Of a stretch of DNA of 64,000 nucleotides, positions 53,102 to 62,626 are shown in pieces. A program made the translations under genes and the position numbers. The stretch spans positions 1-64,000 of the forward strand of contig BPIL01000005.1 of assembly GCA_026004095.1 (NCBI GenBank), read 5' to 3'. Position 1 is the stretch's first letter. Each line of letters starts with the position of its first letter. The DNA comes from Meiothermus sp. (GTDB lineage: Bacteria > Deinococcota > Deinococci > Deinococcales > Thermaceae). The notes beneath the pieces were generated by a model. The model was not told where the DNA came from. It did not search any database and saw nothing but the letters and a program-made list of their open reading frames with translations.

Positions 53102-54985
53102 TTACTCCTCGAGCGTGCTCAAATCGCCGGGATCCCGCCCCATCTCCTGGGCTTTGAGCAGACGTCGCAGGATTTTTCCGCTGCGGGTCTTGGGGAGCTT
53201 GTCCAGGAAAACCAGTTCACCGGGGGTGGCAATGGGGCCCAGCTCGAGCCGCACATGCTGCACGATTTCATCTCGCAGGGCCTCGGTTTTTTCGTGTCCC
53301 ACCCGCAACACCACGAAAGCCTTGATGTTTTCGCCCTTGATGGGGTCGGGTACCCCAATTACGGCAGCCTCGGCCACCGCTGGGTGGGAGACCAGGGCGC
53401 TCTCTACGTCGGCGGTGCCAATGCGATGACCGGCCACGTTGAGCACATCGTCGGCGCGGCCCAGCACCGTGAAGTAGCCATCGGTGGTTTGGCTGGCTAC
53501 GTCGCCAGCGGCATACACGTTGCCGGGGATCTCCGTCCAGTACTGGGTATAGCGGGCGTGATTACCCCAGACCGTGCGCATCATGTGGGGGAAGGGGCGC
53601 TTGAGCACGAGCAAGCCACCGGTTCCGGGGGCTATTTCGTGGCCCTCGGCATCCACCACCGTGGCCTCCACGCCGGGCAGGGGCACCCCCACAAAGCCGG
53701 GCCGGCCCTCCAGGGTGAGGGGGGTGCCCAGGGTGGGGCCGCCCAGCTCGGTCTGCCACCAGTTGTCGGCTACAAAGCCGCGCTGGCCGCCCTTCATCAG
53801 ATGCTCAACCGCCCACTGCCAGGCCTCCGGGTTGAGGGGCTCGCCGGCCACCCCGATGAACCGCAGCGAGGAGAGGTCGTGCCGGGCGGGCCATTCGGGG
53901 CCAAACTTCATGAACATACGAACCGCCGTGGGGGCGGTAAACATCACGTTGACCCGGTAGCGCTCGACGGCCTGCCACAAAGCTGCTGGGTTGGGATAGT
54001 CCGGCGCGCCCTCGCGCAGCACGCTGGTGACGCCCTCGAGCAAAGGCGCATACACGATGTAGCTGTGGCCCACAATCCAGCCGATGTCCGAGGTAGCCCA
54101 GTAGACATCGGTGTCCTTTACGTCGAAAAAGGTGCGCAGGTGGTAGGCCGTGCCCACCATGTAGCCCCCGTGCACGTGCACCACGCCCTTGGGTTTGCCG
54201 GTGGAGCCCGAGGTGTAGAGGATAAACAGAGGGTGCTCGCTATCCAGCGGAACCGCTTCGGCCTCGGGTTGGTGCGACCAGAGCAGGTTGTTGAAATCGT
54301 GAAAGCGAGGCCCCTCGGGCACGGCTTTGTTGCGGCAGAACCAGATGGTGTGAAGGTCTAGGTTTTCGATGGCCTGGAGTACGATGGACTCGAGGTCTAC
54401 CGCTTTGCCCCGGCGGTAACTCACGTCCCCTGCAATTACCAGCCGGGCCCCGGCATCCACGATGCGCTCGCGCAGCGCCGAAACCCCCAGCCCGGCGTAC
54501 ACCACCGAGTGGATCGCGCCAATGCGGGCGCAGGCCAGCATGGCGATGATGCCCTCCAGGGTCAGGGGCATGTAGATGATCACCCGGTCACCTTTTCCCA
54601 CCCCCAACTGCCTGAGCCCGGTTGCAAAGCGCGAAACCCGATCCAGAAGCTCACCGTAGGTCAGTTTTTGCTCGCTGCCGTCTTCGCTCAGGTATAAAAG
54701 CGCGACCTGGTTGCGCTTGGAACCCTGGGCATGGCGATCCAGGGCGTTGTAGGTGATGTTGGTCTGGCCGCCTACGAACCAGCGGTGGTCGGGGAAGTTC
54801 CACTCCAGCACCTGCTCAAAGGGCCGGAACCAGTGAAACCGCCGGGCCTGCTCCCCCCAGAACGCCTCGGGGTCTTGCAGGCTGCGGCGGTATTCGGCCC
54901 AGAAGTCGGGGAGGTTGGCGTGCTGCCGCAGGTTTTCGGGGGCCAGGTAGCTGACTTTTGGTTTTAGCAACTGCTCGAGTTCCAT
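53102..54985 (-). CDS. acetyl-CoA synthetase homologue (AMP-forming)
   Basis: A 627-residue AMP-forming acyl-CoA synthetase of the Acs group: P-loop [22 protein letters not shown], pocket motif NWWQTELGG (Trp limits substrates to short acids), A7 VYAAGDVAS, A8 GRADDVLNVAGHRIGT with the essential Gly, and the catalytic Lys in [12 protein letters not shown]. It converts acetate or propionate, ATP and CoA to the acyl-CoA. GGAGG precedes the ATG. The C-terminal LSTLEE end and the first 60 residues are closer to the IclR-fused protein next door than to the canonical acs at 57968. Confidence 0.92.
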   Translation of the reverse strand: MELEQLLKPKVSYLAPENLRQHANLPDFWAEYRRSLQDPEAFWGEQARRFHWFRPFEQVLEWNFPDHRWFVGGQTNITYNALDRHAQGSKRNQVALLYLSEDGSEQKLTYGELLDRVSRFATGLRQLGVGKGDRVIIYMPLTLEGIIAMLACARIGAIHSVVYAGLGVSALRERIVDAGARLVIAGDVSYRRGKAVDLESIVLQAIENLDLHTIWFCRNKAVPEGPRFHDFNNLLWSHQPEAEAVPLDSEHPLFILYTSGSTGKPKGVVHVHGGYMVGTAYHLRTFFDVKDTDVYWATSDIGWIVGHSYIVYAPLLEGVTSVLREGAPDYPNPAALWQAVERYRVNVMFTAPTAVRMFMKFGPEWPARHDLSSLRFIGVAGEPLNPEAWQWAVEHLMKGGQRGFVADNWWQTELGGPTLGTPLTLEGRPGFVGVPLPGVEATVVDAEGHEIAPGTGGLLVLKRPFPHMMRTVWGNHARYTQYWTEIPGNVYAAGDVASQTTDGYFTVLGRADDVLNVAGHRIGTADVESALVSHPAVAEAAVIGVPDPIKGENIKAFVVLRVGHEKTEALRDEIVQHVRLELGPIATPGELVFLDKLPKTRSGKILRRLLKAQEMGRDPGDLSTLEE

Positions 54986-55104
54986 AAGGGGCCTCCTGCT
55001 CTTGCACTACTGCAGGCTACGACGAAAAACCACCATGCTGCGCCGAACCCTGGCCGGGGCGGGCCTGGAGCACCTGGCGAGATGAACCTGCCGCATGTTC
55101 ACGC

Positions 55105-57747
55105 TCACGGCTCGAGGGTGGAAAGGTCGCCCGGATCGTCGCCAAGCTCCTGGGCTTTGAGCAGGCGGCGCAGGATTTTGCCGCTTTTGGTGCGGGGTAG
55201 CTGATCCACGATCTCGATGACAGTTTGCAGGTGCAGATGCCCTAGCTGCCGGCGCAGGTGGGCTTGCAGCTTGTCGGCCAGGATGGAGCGCACCTCGAGG
55301 CTGGTCTCACGGGTTTTGAGCACCACATACACCTTGATGACCTCGCCCAGCTCGGGGTTGCTAATTCCTACCGCGGCGACCTCGGCCACCGAAGGATGGG
55401 AGAGCATGGCTCCCTCGATCTCGGCGGTGCCGATGCGCAGCTCTCCGGCTTTGATTACGTCGTCCGAGCGGCCCAGGAGGGCAATGTAGCCCTCGCTATC
55501 GCGCACGGCGATATCGCCGGTGCTGTAGCAGCCGGGAATGCGGCTCCACTGCTCGAGGTAGCGCTCGTCGTTGTTCCAGAAGGTGCGCATGAAGTGGGGG
55601 AAGGGCTGCGCGATGACCAGGTGGCCTTTCTGACCGGGGGGTAGCTCACGCCCTGAGGCGTCCACGACCCGCACCTCAACCCCCGGCAAGGGGAAGCCGG
55701 CCTTGCCGGGTTTGGCCGGCATGCAAAGAGGGGTGGAGAGGCAGGGGCCGCCGGTCTCGGTCTGCCACCAGTGATCCACCACATGGGCCAGGTGTTTGGC
55801 GGCCCAGTGCCAGACCTCGGGGGCCAGGTACTCCCCCACGCTGGCAACCAGCCGAAGGTCGGAAAGCTGGGCCTTTTGCGCGAACTCGTCGCCGTGTTTG
55901 CGCAGGGTGCGCAGCCAGGTAGGGCTGATGATGAGCACGTTGACCCCGCAGTCCTCCAGCATCTCGTAGAAGCTGCTGACGTCGGGGTAGTCGAGCCGCT
56001 CGGCCCGCAGTACGGTGGTGAGCCCTTCCAGCAAGGGCGCGTACAGGCCGTAGCTGTGCCCCACAATCCAGGAGAGGTCGGCGGTGGCCCAGGTAATCTC
56101 GCCGTCCTTCAGGTCGAAGAGGGTGCGCAGGTGGTAGGTGATGCCCACCATGTAGCCCCCGTGCACGTGCACCACACCCTTGGGTTTACCGGTGGAGCCG
56201 GAGGTATACAGGATAAACAGGGGATGCTCGCTGTCCACGGGCAGGGCGGGGGTGGTGGGGCGGTGGGCCTCGATCAAATCCCAGAATTCCAGCGGTCTGA
56301 CCGTACCGCCCCGGCTAAACCATAGCACCGGTATATCCAGGCCCTGGATGGCCTCCTCGAGCACATGGGTGAAGTGCAGGGTGCGCCCGCCCTGGTACAT
56401 GCGGTCGGCGGCCACCAGCAGCCGGGCCTGGGTATCCTCCAGGCGTTCGCGCAGGGCCTGGCTGCCCAGGCCGGCAGGAATGGCTACGTGCACCGCCCCG
56501 ATGCGGGCGCAGGCCAGAAAGGTCAGGGCCATCTCCAGCCCGGTGGGCATATACACCGCCACCCGGTCGCCGGGCTTGATGCCCAGCGACAGCAGCCCAC
56601 CGGCCAGGCGGGCGGTGAGGTCGCGCAGCTCGCGGTAGGTTAGCTTGTGTACGGTGCCATCGCCGGCCAGGGCCATCAGGGCGAGCTGGTTGCGGCGGGG
56701 GCCGTCGGCGTGCCGATCCAGGGCGTTGTAGGTGATGTTGGTGGTGGCCCCCACAAACCAGCGGTGGTAGGGGCCGTCCACCTCCCGAACCCGCTTCCAG
56801 GGGTTGAACCAGTGGAAGCGCTCGGCCCATTCGCCCCAGAAAGCCTCGGGCTGCTCGAGGCTGCGCCGGTACTCGGCGGGATAATCCTTAAGGTTGGCCT
56901 TTTCCACCAGGGGCTTGGGGGCCCAGACGGGGGTTTCCTCGCTGGACGAACCCAGGTAGACCGGTGCGCTGGCGGGAAGGGGCTTGGCCTCATCCGAGGG
57001 CGGTTGTTCGGCTCGGGTGCGGCTGGAAGCGGCCCTGGCTACCTCCTGCACGGCCTGTACCAGCCGGGTAAAGGCGTAGGGAAAGCGCCTCGAGGGCACC
57101 ACCACCCCCAAGGCCCCCATCACCGCACCGTCCGGGCTGAAAATAGGGGCAGCCACCCCGGAGATGCCGTCGGCGTGTTCTTCGATTTCCACTGCGAACC
57201 CCATCTGGCGCACCTTCGCCAGTTCTTCCTCCAGGGTCAGCGGGTCGGTGATGGTGAGCCGGGTATAAGCCTTCAGATCTTGCAGGTGGGGGGCCTGGGC
57301 CTGGCTGTCCATATAGGCCAGCACGGCCTTGCCCAGGGCCAGGGCATGAAAGCCCTCGGCGACCTGATCCTCCAGCCCGGCCAGCTTGGGCAGGCCCTGC
57401 CGGCCGCGGGTGGAGAGGCGCAGCTTACCCTCGCGGTCGAGAAGGGCTAGGTAGCTGCGCTCGCGGGTACGCAGATAGAGTTCCTCCAGGGCATCGGATA
57501 GCTTCTCGGGCTCGGCCAGGCGGTTGGACGAAGGCGCCAGGGCGCTTTTGGAGAGCCGGTAGGTGCTGCCCTCCCGTTCGGCAAAACCCTCCGAGACCAG
57601 GCTGGCCAGCAGGGCATAAGCGGTGGAAAGACTTTTACCCAGAAAAGCGGCCAGGCGGGCGGCCTCCACCCCCTCGGGATGCTCGGCCAGGTAGGCCAGT
57701 ACCCTTAGCGCGGCTTGAACAGTGGTGAGTTTACGACTCTGTGCCAT
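55105..57747 (-). CDS. IclR regulator fused to acetyl-CoA synthetase
   Basis: An 880-residue fusion in one clean frame. Residues 1-65: IclR winged helix ([44 protein letters not shown]). Residues 75-245: IclR effector domain ([49 protein letters not shown]). Residues about 246-275: Ala/Pro linker. Residues 275-880: full Acs with [34 protein letters not shown] and the catalytic Lys in [12 protein letters not shown]. The A8 loop reads [13 protein letters not shown]; the Gly of NVSGHR is Glu. Loss of that Gly in Salmonella Acs is known to spare adenylation but block thioester formation, so this half may act as an acetate or acyl-AMP sensor. It diverges from canonical acs at 57968. Confidence 0.92.
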   Translation of the reverse strand: MAQSRKLTTVQAALRVLAYLAEHPEGVEAARLAAFLGKSLSTAYALLASLVSEGFAEREGSTYRLSKSALAPSSNRLAEPEKLSDALEELYLRTRERSYLALLDREGKLRLSTRGRQGLPKLAGLEDQVAEGFHALALGKAVLAYMDSQAQAPHLQDLKAYTRLTITDPLTLEEELAKVRQMGFAVEIEEHADGISGVAAPIFSPDGAVMGALGVVVPSRRFPYAFTRLVQAVQEVARAASSRTRAEQPPSDEAKPLPASAPVYLGSSSEETPVWAPKPLVEKANLKDYPAEYRRSLEQPEAFWGEWAERFHWFNPWKRVREVDGPYHRWFVGATTNITYNALDRHADGPRRNQLALMALAGDGTVHKLTYRELRDLTARLAGGLLSLGIKPGDRVAVYMPTGLEMALTFLACARIGAVHVAIPAGLGSQALRERLEDTQARLLVAADRMYQGGRTLHFTHVLEEAIQGLDIPVLWFSRGGTVRPLEFWDLIEAHRPTTPALPVDSEHPLFILYTSGSTGKPKGVVHVHGGYMVGITYHLRTLFDLKDGEITWATADLSWIVGHSYGLYAPLLEGLTTVLRAERLDYPDVSSFYEMLEDCGVNVLIISPTWLRTLRKHGDEFAQKAQLSDLRLVASVGEYLAPEVWHWAAKHLAHVVDHWWQTETGGPCLSTPLCMPAKPGKAGFPLPGVEVRVVDASGRELPPGQKGHLVIAQPFPHFMRTFWNNDERYLEQWSRIPGCYSTGDIAVRDSEGYIALLGRSDDVIKAGELRIGTAEIEGAMLSHPSVAEVAAVGISNPELGEVIKVYVVLKTRETSLEVRSILADKLQAHLRRQLGHLHLQTVIEIVDQLPRTKSGKILRRLLKAQELGDDPGDLSTLEP

Positions 57748-57812
57748 AGGCCTTCGGGTTTCTGCAACGTTCTTAAAGAAGACCCGTACAGGTTCATCTG
57801 GGTTCTGCGGCT

Positions 57813-57842
57813 ATGATGGCCCGGATCGGTTTAGACTGTCAA
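57813..57842 (-). promoter_or_regulatory. promoter of the IclR-Acs fusion gene
   Basis: Minus-strand TTGACA (57842-57837), 18-bp spacer and CATCAT (57818-57813), giving a leader of about 60 bases. It is separated by about 40 bases from the opposed acs promoter, so one bound regulator could affect both. Confidence 0.45.
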
Positions 57843-57883
57843 GTAAAGCCGGATTTCGCACATTTGCCGAAGCCCCGTCTTTC

Positions 57884-57912
57884 TTGACGCCGGCCCTCAA
57901 CCCACCTATGCT
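57884..57912 (+). promoter_or_regulatory. promoter of canonical acs
   Basis: TTGACG (57884-57889), an exact 17-bp spacer and TATGCT (57907-57912). Transcription would start near 57919. An in-frame ATG at 57908 falls inside the -10 box, which argues for the start at 57968. Confidence 0.65.
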
Positions 57913-57967
57913 CACCAACAAAAGGCCCCTTGATTTTGCCAGTCTCAACGAGCCTAAAGAGGTAAGT

Positions 57968-59914
57968 ATGGAAAAAATCGAAGCAGTTCTAAAGGAGGAG
58001 CGGGTTTTTCAACCTTCGGAGGGTTTTCGGCAAGCGGCCCGTATTCGTCGGCTCGAGGACTACGAGGCCCTTTACCGTGAGAGCCTAGAAGAGCCCGAGA
58101 AGTTCTGGGGTCGGGTGGCCTCGGAGCTACACTGGTTTAAGCCCTGGGACAAGGTGCTCGAGTGGAACCCCCCCCACGCCAAGTGGTTTATCGGGGGGCA
58201 GCTCAACCTTTCCTATAACTGCCTGGATCGGCACCTCGCAACCCGCGGCAACAAGGCCGCCATCATCTTCGAGGGGGAGCCGGGCGACTCGCGCATCCTC
58301 ACCTACCAGCAACTGCACCGCGAGGTGAGCAAGTTCGCCAACGTGCTCAAAGGGCTGGGGGTGCGGAAGGGCGACCGTGTGACCATCTACCTGCCCATGA
58401 TCCCCGAGGCCGCCATCGCCATGCTGGCCTGTGTGCGCATTGGGGCGGTGCACTCGGTGGTGTTTGGGGGTTTCTCGGCCTCGGCCCTGGCCGACCGCAT
58501 CAACGACGCGCAGGCCAAGGTGCTCATCACCGCCGATGGCGGCTGGCGGCGCGGGAGCGTGGTTCCGCTCAAGGCCAACAGCGACGAGGCCCTGGCCGAT
58601 GCCAAATCCATCGAGCAGGTGGTGGTGGTGCGGCGCACCGGCCACGAGGTGCATATGGAGCCGGGCCGCGACCACTGGTACCACGAGCTGATGGCCAATG
58701 CCGCACCCGACTGCCCCCCCGAGCCCATGGACGCCGAAGACCCCCTCTTCATCCTGTATACCTCGGGCTCCACCGGCAAGCCCAAGGGGGTCTTGCACAC
58801 CACCGGGGGCTACTCGGTGTACACCTACCTGACCGCCCAGTACATCTTCGACCTCAAGGAGACCGATACCTACTTCTGCACGGCGGACGTGGGCTGGATT
58901 ACCGGTCACAGCTATGTGGTGTACGGGCTGTTGCAAAACGGGGCCACCACCCTGATGTACGAAGGCGCGCCCAACACCCCGGACGAGGGCCGCATCTGGA
59001 GCATCATCGAAAAATACAGCGTGAGCATCCTGTACACTGCCCCCACGGCCATTCGTGCCTTTATGAAGTGGGGCGAGCAGTGGCCCCTCAAGTACAACCT
59101 CTCGAGCCTCCGCCTGCTGGGCTCGGTAGGGGAGCCCATCAACCCCGAGGCCTGGCTCTGGTACTACAGGGTGATTGGCAAGGAGCGCTGCCCTATCGTG
59201 GATACCTGGTGGCAGACCGAGACCGGTGGGATCATGATCACCACCCTGCCGGGTGTACACCCCATGAAGCCCGGCCATGCCGGCAAGCCCTTCTTTGGGG
59301 TGAAGCCCGAGATTGTGGACACCTCGGGCCAGCCGGTGAACAACCCCGACGAGGGCGGCCACCTGATCATCCAGAAACCCTGGCCCTCCATGCTGCGTAC
59401 GGTCTGGGGCGACCCGGAGCGTTTCGAGCGGCAGTATTTCTCCCAGTACCCCGGCAACTACTTCACCGGCGACGGGGCCCGGCGCGACGAAGACGGCTAT
59501 TACCTGATTCTGGGCCGGGTGGACGACGTCCTCAACGTTTCGGGCCACCGGCTGGGTACCATGGAGGTCGAAAGCGCCCTGGTTGCGCACCCGGCGGTGG
59601 CCGAGGCAGCGGTGGTGGGGCGGCCCGACCCCATTAAGGGCGAGGGCATTGTGGCTTTTGTGACCCTCAAAACAGGCTTTACCCCCAGCGCCGAGCTTGC
59701 GCAGGAACTCAAGGCCCATGTGGTCAAGGCCATTGGGGCCATCGCCCGCCCCGACGAGATCCGCCTGACCGATGCCCTCCCTAAAACCCGCTCCGGCAAA
59801 ATTATGCGCCGCCTGCTCAGGCAGGTGGCCTCGGGCGAGGAAATTAAGGGGGATACCAGCACCCTCGAGGATCGGGGGGTGGTGGAGCGGCTGAAGTCCA
59901 CCCCTGCGCAGTAG
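57968..59914 (+). CDS. acs: acetyl-CoA synthetase
   Basis: A canonical 648-residue Acs: [21 protein letters not shown]-loop [23 protein letters not shown], pocket [11 protein letters not shown]7 [16 protein letters not shown]8 [16 protein letters not shown] (Gly present) and [17 protein letters not shown], whose Lys is the site of reversible acetylation in relatives. It makes acetyl-CoA from acetate. AAAGAGGT lies five bases before ATG 57968, and the length agrees with the family. Divergent from the IclR-Acs fusion, with 220 bases between the start codons and both promoters inside. Confidence 0.96.
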   Translation: MEKIEAVLKEERVFQPSEGFRQAARIRRLEDYEALYRESLEEPEKFWGRVASELHWFKPWDKVLEWNPPHAKWFIGGQLNLSYNCLDRHLATRGNKAAIIFEGEPGDSRILTYQQLHREVSKFANVLKGLGVRKGDRVTIYLPMIPEAAIAMLACVRIGAVHSVVFGGFSASALADRINDAQAKVLITADGGWRRGSVVPLKANSDEALADAKSIEQVVVVRRTGHEVHMEPGRDHWYHELMANAAPDCPPEPMDAEDPLFILYTSGSTGKPKGVLHTTGGYSVYTYLTAQYIFDLKETDTYFCTADVGWITGHSYVVYGLLQNGATTLMYEGAPNTPDEGRIWSIIEKYSVSILYTAPTAIRAFMKWGEQWPLKYNLSSLRLLGSVGEPINPEAWLWYYRVIGKERCPIVDTWWQTETGGIMITTLPGVHPMKPGHAGKPFFGVKPEIVDTSGQPVNNPDEGGHLIIQKPWPSMLRTVWGDPERFERQYFSQYPGNYFTGDGARRDEDGYYLILGRVDDVLNVSGHRLGTMEVESALVAHPAVAEAAVVGRPDPIKGEGIVAFVTLKTGFTPSAELAQELKAHVVKAIGAIARPDEIRLTDALPKTRSGKIMRRLLRQVASGEEIKGDTSTLEDRGVVERLKSTPAQ

Positions 59915-59932
59915 CCTGCAAAGCATCCCTAG

Positions 59933-59965
59933 CGGGGTCGGCTGGGCTGGTTGAAGCCGACCCCG
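59933..59965. terminator. convergent hairpin between acs and prfB
   Basis: CGGGGTCGGC (59933-59942) pairs perfectly with GCCGACCCCG (59956-59965) over a 13-base loop. No T-tract follows, so it may work in both directions only weakly. Confidence 0.45.
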
Positions 59966-60008
59966 GCTTGCTCCACGAAGACACAAGCCTCTTTATCCAG
60001 GCCCGGCC

Positions 60009-61107
60009 CTACTCCTCGTCAGCGCTGGCGACCGCCTCCCGCCGCCCGGCCTTCCACTCCAGCCCGGCCCAGATGAGGCTCTCGAGGTCGCCGTCCAGCA
60101 CGTTCTCGGGGTCGTGGCGCATCTCGCCGGTGCGGTGGTCTTTGATGTACTGCTTGTCCAGCACGTAGCTCCGGATCTGGCTGCCCCACTCGATGGGCCG
60201 CGACTCACCTTTGAGCCGGGCCAGCTCCTCCTGTTTTTTCTTCCACTCGATCTCGAACAGCTTCGAGCGCAGGATGTTCATAGCCATCTCTTTGTTCTTT
60301 TGCTGGCTGCGTGTGACCTGGCACTTCACGATGATGCCGGTGGGCAGGTGCACCACCCGCACCGCCGAGTCGGTGGTGTTGACCCCCTGGCCGCCCTTGC
60401 CCTGCGAGCGCATCACGTCGATCCGCAGGTCCTCGGGGGCGATCTGAACGTCCACCGACTCGTCCACCTCCGGCATCACCTCCACCGCGGCGAAGCTGGT
60501 CTGGCGCTTGCCCTGGGCGTTGAAGGGGGAGGGACGCACCAGCCGGTGCACCCCGGCCTCGGCCGAGAGCAGGCCGTAGGCGTTCTCGCCCCGCACGATA
60601 AACTGGGCCTGGTCAATTCCGGCCTCGGCGCCGGGTTCTAAGTCCACAAGCTCGAGGTTGAAGCCCTTGCGCTCGGCAAAGCGGGTGTACATGCGGTAGA
60701 GCATCTGGGCCCAGTCGCAGGCCTCGGTGCCGCCGGCGCCCGGCTTGATGGTCACAATGGCGGCATTTTCGGCATAGGGAAAGCCGAGCAGGGTTTGGTG
60801 GTAAAGGTCTTCCAGCTCGCGCCCGGCCCGCTCGAGCTCGGGTTGCATCTGCTCCCGCTCCTCGGGCGAAAGCTCCGGCCAGAGTTCCAACAGCCCTTGC
60901 AGGTCGGACTCCAGGCGGCGGTAGCCCTCCACCGCTTTGCGCAGCCGGGCTGCTTCCTGGGAAATTTTGCGGGCGTGGGCCGGGTCGTTCCAGAGGCTGG
61001 GGTCGTTGATTTGACGGTCTAGCTCCTTCAGGCGGGTCTCTTTACCAGCGATGTCAAAGATACCCCCGAAGGGCCTCGAGCCGGTGTTCTAGGGTCTGCA
61101 AATCCAT
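60009..61107 (-). CDS. prfB: peptide chain release factor 2 with programmed +1 frameshift
   Basis: RF2 recognises UGA and UAA. Read from ATG 61107 the first 17 codons end at CTT TGA (61056-61054); the sequence CGGGGGTATCTTTGAC is the classic RF2 autoregulatory site, with the SD-like GGGGG ahead of CUU-UGA-C. Slipping one base forward continues with GAC ATC GCT to the stop at 60009, giving 365 residues, the normal RF2 length. Later motifs: codon-recognition [15 protein letters not shown] and the GGQ catalytic loop [25 protein letters not shown] box nine bases before the ATG suggests a leaderless mRNA. Confidence 0.95.
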
Positions 61108-61159
61108 AGCACCTGAGTGTAGGCTTTCTGGGCCCAAACGTCAAACCAGACGGTCGGTT

Positions 61160-62443
61160 TTAGTCGGCGGCCAGGGCCAGCTCGGGCATTTGCAGGCCAA
61201 CCTGGGCCCCCAGGCTGCGCAGCCGGTTTTCGATGTCGTCGTAGCCGCGTTCGATGTACTGCATCCCGGTGATATGACTCTCGCCTTCGGCGGCCAGGGC
61301 TGCGATAATCAGTCCCCCCCCGGCCCGAATGTCGCGGGCCTCAACGGCGGCCCCGGTGAGCTGGCGGCCCTGAATCACCAGGGTGCGGTCTTTCAGGGTG
61401 ACGTCGGCTCCCATACGGGCCAGCTCGCTGGCGTGGGTAAAGCGGTCGGGGTAGACCCGATCCGAGACCAGCGAGGTACCGTGCACGGTAGCCAGGTAGG
61501 CCGTGGCCGGGGGTTGCAGGTCGGTGACGAAGCCGGGGTATTCGCGGGCCTCGAGGTTGAAGGGCTGGGGGTTGGGGGTGGCTTCCAGTCGAATCCAGTC
61601 CTGGCCAGTGGTGATATGGTGGCCCGACTGCGCAAGCTTATCCAGCACCGCGTCCATGTGGAACGGTTCCACGTTGGTCAGGGTGATGGAGCCCCTGGTA
61701 GCGGCGGCGGCGAACAGATAGGTGCCGGCCTCGATGCGGTCGGGGATGACGGTGTAGCGCCCTCCCCGCAGACTGGGCTTACCCTTGATGTGCAGGATGC
61801 TGCTCCCGATGCCCTTGATCTCGGCCCCCATCATGGTCAGGAAGTTGCACAGATCGACGATCTCGGGCTCCTGCGGGGTGTTTACCAGGACGGCCTCGCC
61901 GCCCAGGGCCGCGGCCATCAGGGCCTGCTCGGTGCCGCCCAGGGTGGGGAGGTCGTAGACCACCCGACCCGAGGCCGGTTTGAGCCGGCGGGCGGTGTAG
62001 GCCAGGCCCTGCTCGGTGATCTCGGTGGTAACCTCGAAGCCCAGCGCGCGCAGGGCTTTGATGTGCTGGTCAACGGGCCGTTCCGCAAAGTTGCAGCCGC
62101 CCGGCAGGGGCACCGTGCCTTCACCGGCTCGAGCGGCCAGGGCCCCCAGCACGTTGAAGCTGGCCCGCATCTTGCTGACCAGCTCGAAAGGGGCCTGGGT
62201 AGAACGAATTTCTGGTGTGTGCAGGTGTAAGGTGCGGCCCTCCCAGGCGTGGCGGGTGCCCAGATGACCCAAAAGCTCGAGCAAAACATCAATATCGCGC
62301 AGGCGCGGAACCTCTGTGAGGGTAACCGGCTCTGCGGTAAGAATGCTGGCGGCCATTAGCTTGAGCGCCGAGTTTTTGGCCGGAAAAATCCGCAGCTCAC
62401 CGCTAAGAGGAACACCGCCGCGAATAGTTAGAATTCTATTCAT
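61160..62443 (-). CDS. murA: UDP-N-acetylglucosamine 1-carboxyvinyltransferase
   Basis: A 427-residue EPSP-synthase-fold enzyme for the first committed step of peptidoglycan synthesis (PEP + UDP-GlcNAc). The catalytic loop LPGGCNFAERPVDQHIKAL keeps the Cys that fosfomycin alkylates. Also visible: FPAKNSALKLMAASILT at the N-terminus, KMRASFNVLGALAAR and GTSLVSDRVYPDRFTHASEL. Promoter TTGACA/TATGCT lies upstream and is overlapped by a palindrome; the ribosome site is inside a small hairpin, so expression looks controlled. Confidence 0.95.
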   Translation of the reverse strand: MNRILTIRGGVPLSGELRIFPAKNSALKLMAASILTAEPVTLTEVPRLRDIDVLLELLGHLGTRHAWEGRTLHLHTPEIRSTQAPFELVSKMRASFNVLGALAARAGEGTVPLPGGCNFAERPVDQHIKALRALGFEVTTEITEQGLAYTARRLKPASGRVVYDLPTLGGTEQALMAAALGGEAVLVNTPQEPEIVDLCNFLTMMGAEIKGIGSSILHIKGKPSLRGGRYTVIPDRIEAGTYLFAAAATRGSITLTNVEPFHMDAVLDKLAQSGHHITTGQDWIRLEATPNPQPFNLEAREYPGFVTDLQPPATAYLATVHGTSLVSDRVYPDRFTHASELARMGADVTLKDRTLVIQGRQLTGAAVEARDIRAGGGLIIAALAAEGESHITGMQYIERGYDDIENRLRSLGAQVGLQMPELALAAD

Positions 62444-62444
62444 A

Positions 62445-62461
62445 CAGGATCGCGTCTCCTG
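62445..62461 (-). promoter_or_regulatory. murA ribosome-site hairpin
   Basis: In the murA mRNA CAGGA (62461-62457) pairs with TCCTG (62449-62445) over a seven-base loop just before the ATG, hiding the AGGAG ribosome site. The stem is only five pairs, so its strength at the high growth temperature of a thermophile is doubtful. Confidence 0.3.
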
Positions 62462-62502
62462 GGTGTGCTCGAGCGTTGTTGTGCATGTTACACATCACAC
62501 TC

Positions 62503-62537
62503 ACTATGAGCATAGTTAGCTAGAACTATATTGTCAA
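62503..62537 (-). promoter_or_regulatory. murA promoter with overlapping palindrome
   Basis: Minus-strand TTGACA (62537-62532), exact 17-bp spacer, TATGCT (62514-62509): near-consensus. The perfect palindrome ACTATG-AG-CATAGT (62503-62516) covers the -10 box, so a dimeric regulator could repress murA. Confidence 0.6.
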
Positions 62538-62576
62538 GCACAAACGTAGCGTGCTAAATTACAGTCAGAAACCTAT

Positions 62577-62604
62577 ACGAGTATTCTACTGTATCCATAC
62601 TCGT
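62577..62604 (+). promoter_or_regulatory. operator-like inverted repeat upstream of RHH gene
   Basis: ACGAGTAT (62577-62584) and ATACTCGT (62597-62604) form a perfect inverted repeat over 12 bases. Possible -10 boxes TATTCT (62582) and TACTGT (62587) lie inside it. The smaller palindromes ATAC-GA-GTAT and GTAT-CC-ATAC are nested in it. This is a natural autoregulatory site for a ribbon-helix-helix protein. Confidence 0.5.
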
Positions 62605-62626
62605 GCAGCACCCAGACCAACCGCTT

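Noticed and set aside
52908-53429. Open frame with a hydrophobic segment between the symporter operon and acs
   Set aside because: It lacks start signals, crosses the dispersed repeat at 52961 and continues antisense into acs; probably chance.
57908-57967. Upstream ATG (57908) as acs start
   Set aside because: It lies inside the -10 box of the best promoter, and the extra 20 residues are not seen in the family.
58127-59986. 619-codon open frame opposite acs
   Set aside because: Antisense shadow; the acs frame is complete and has correct signals.
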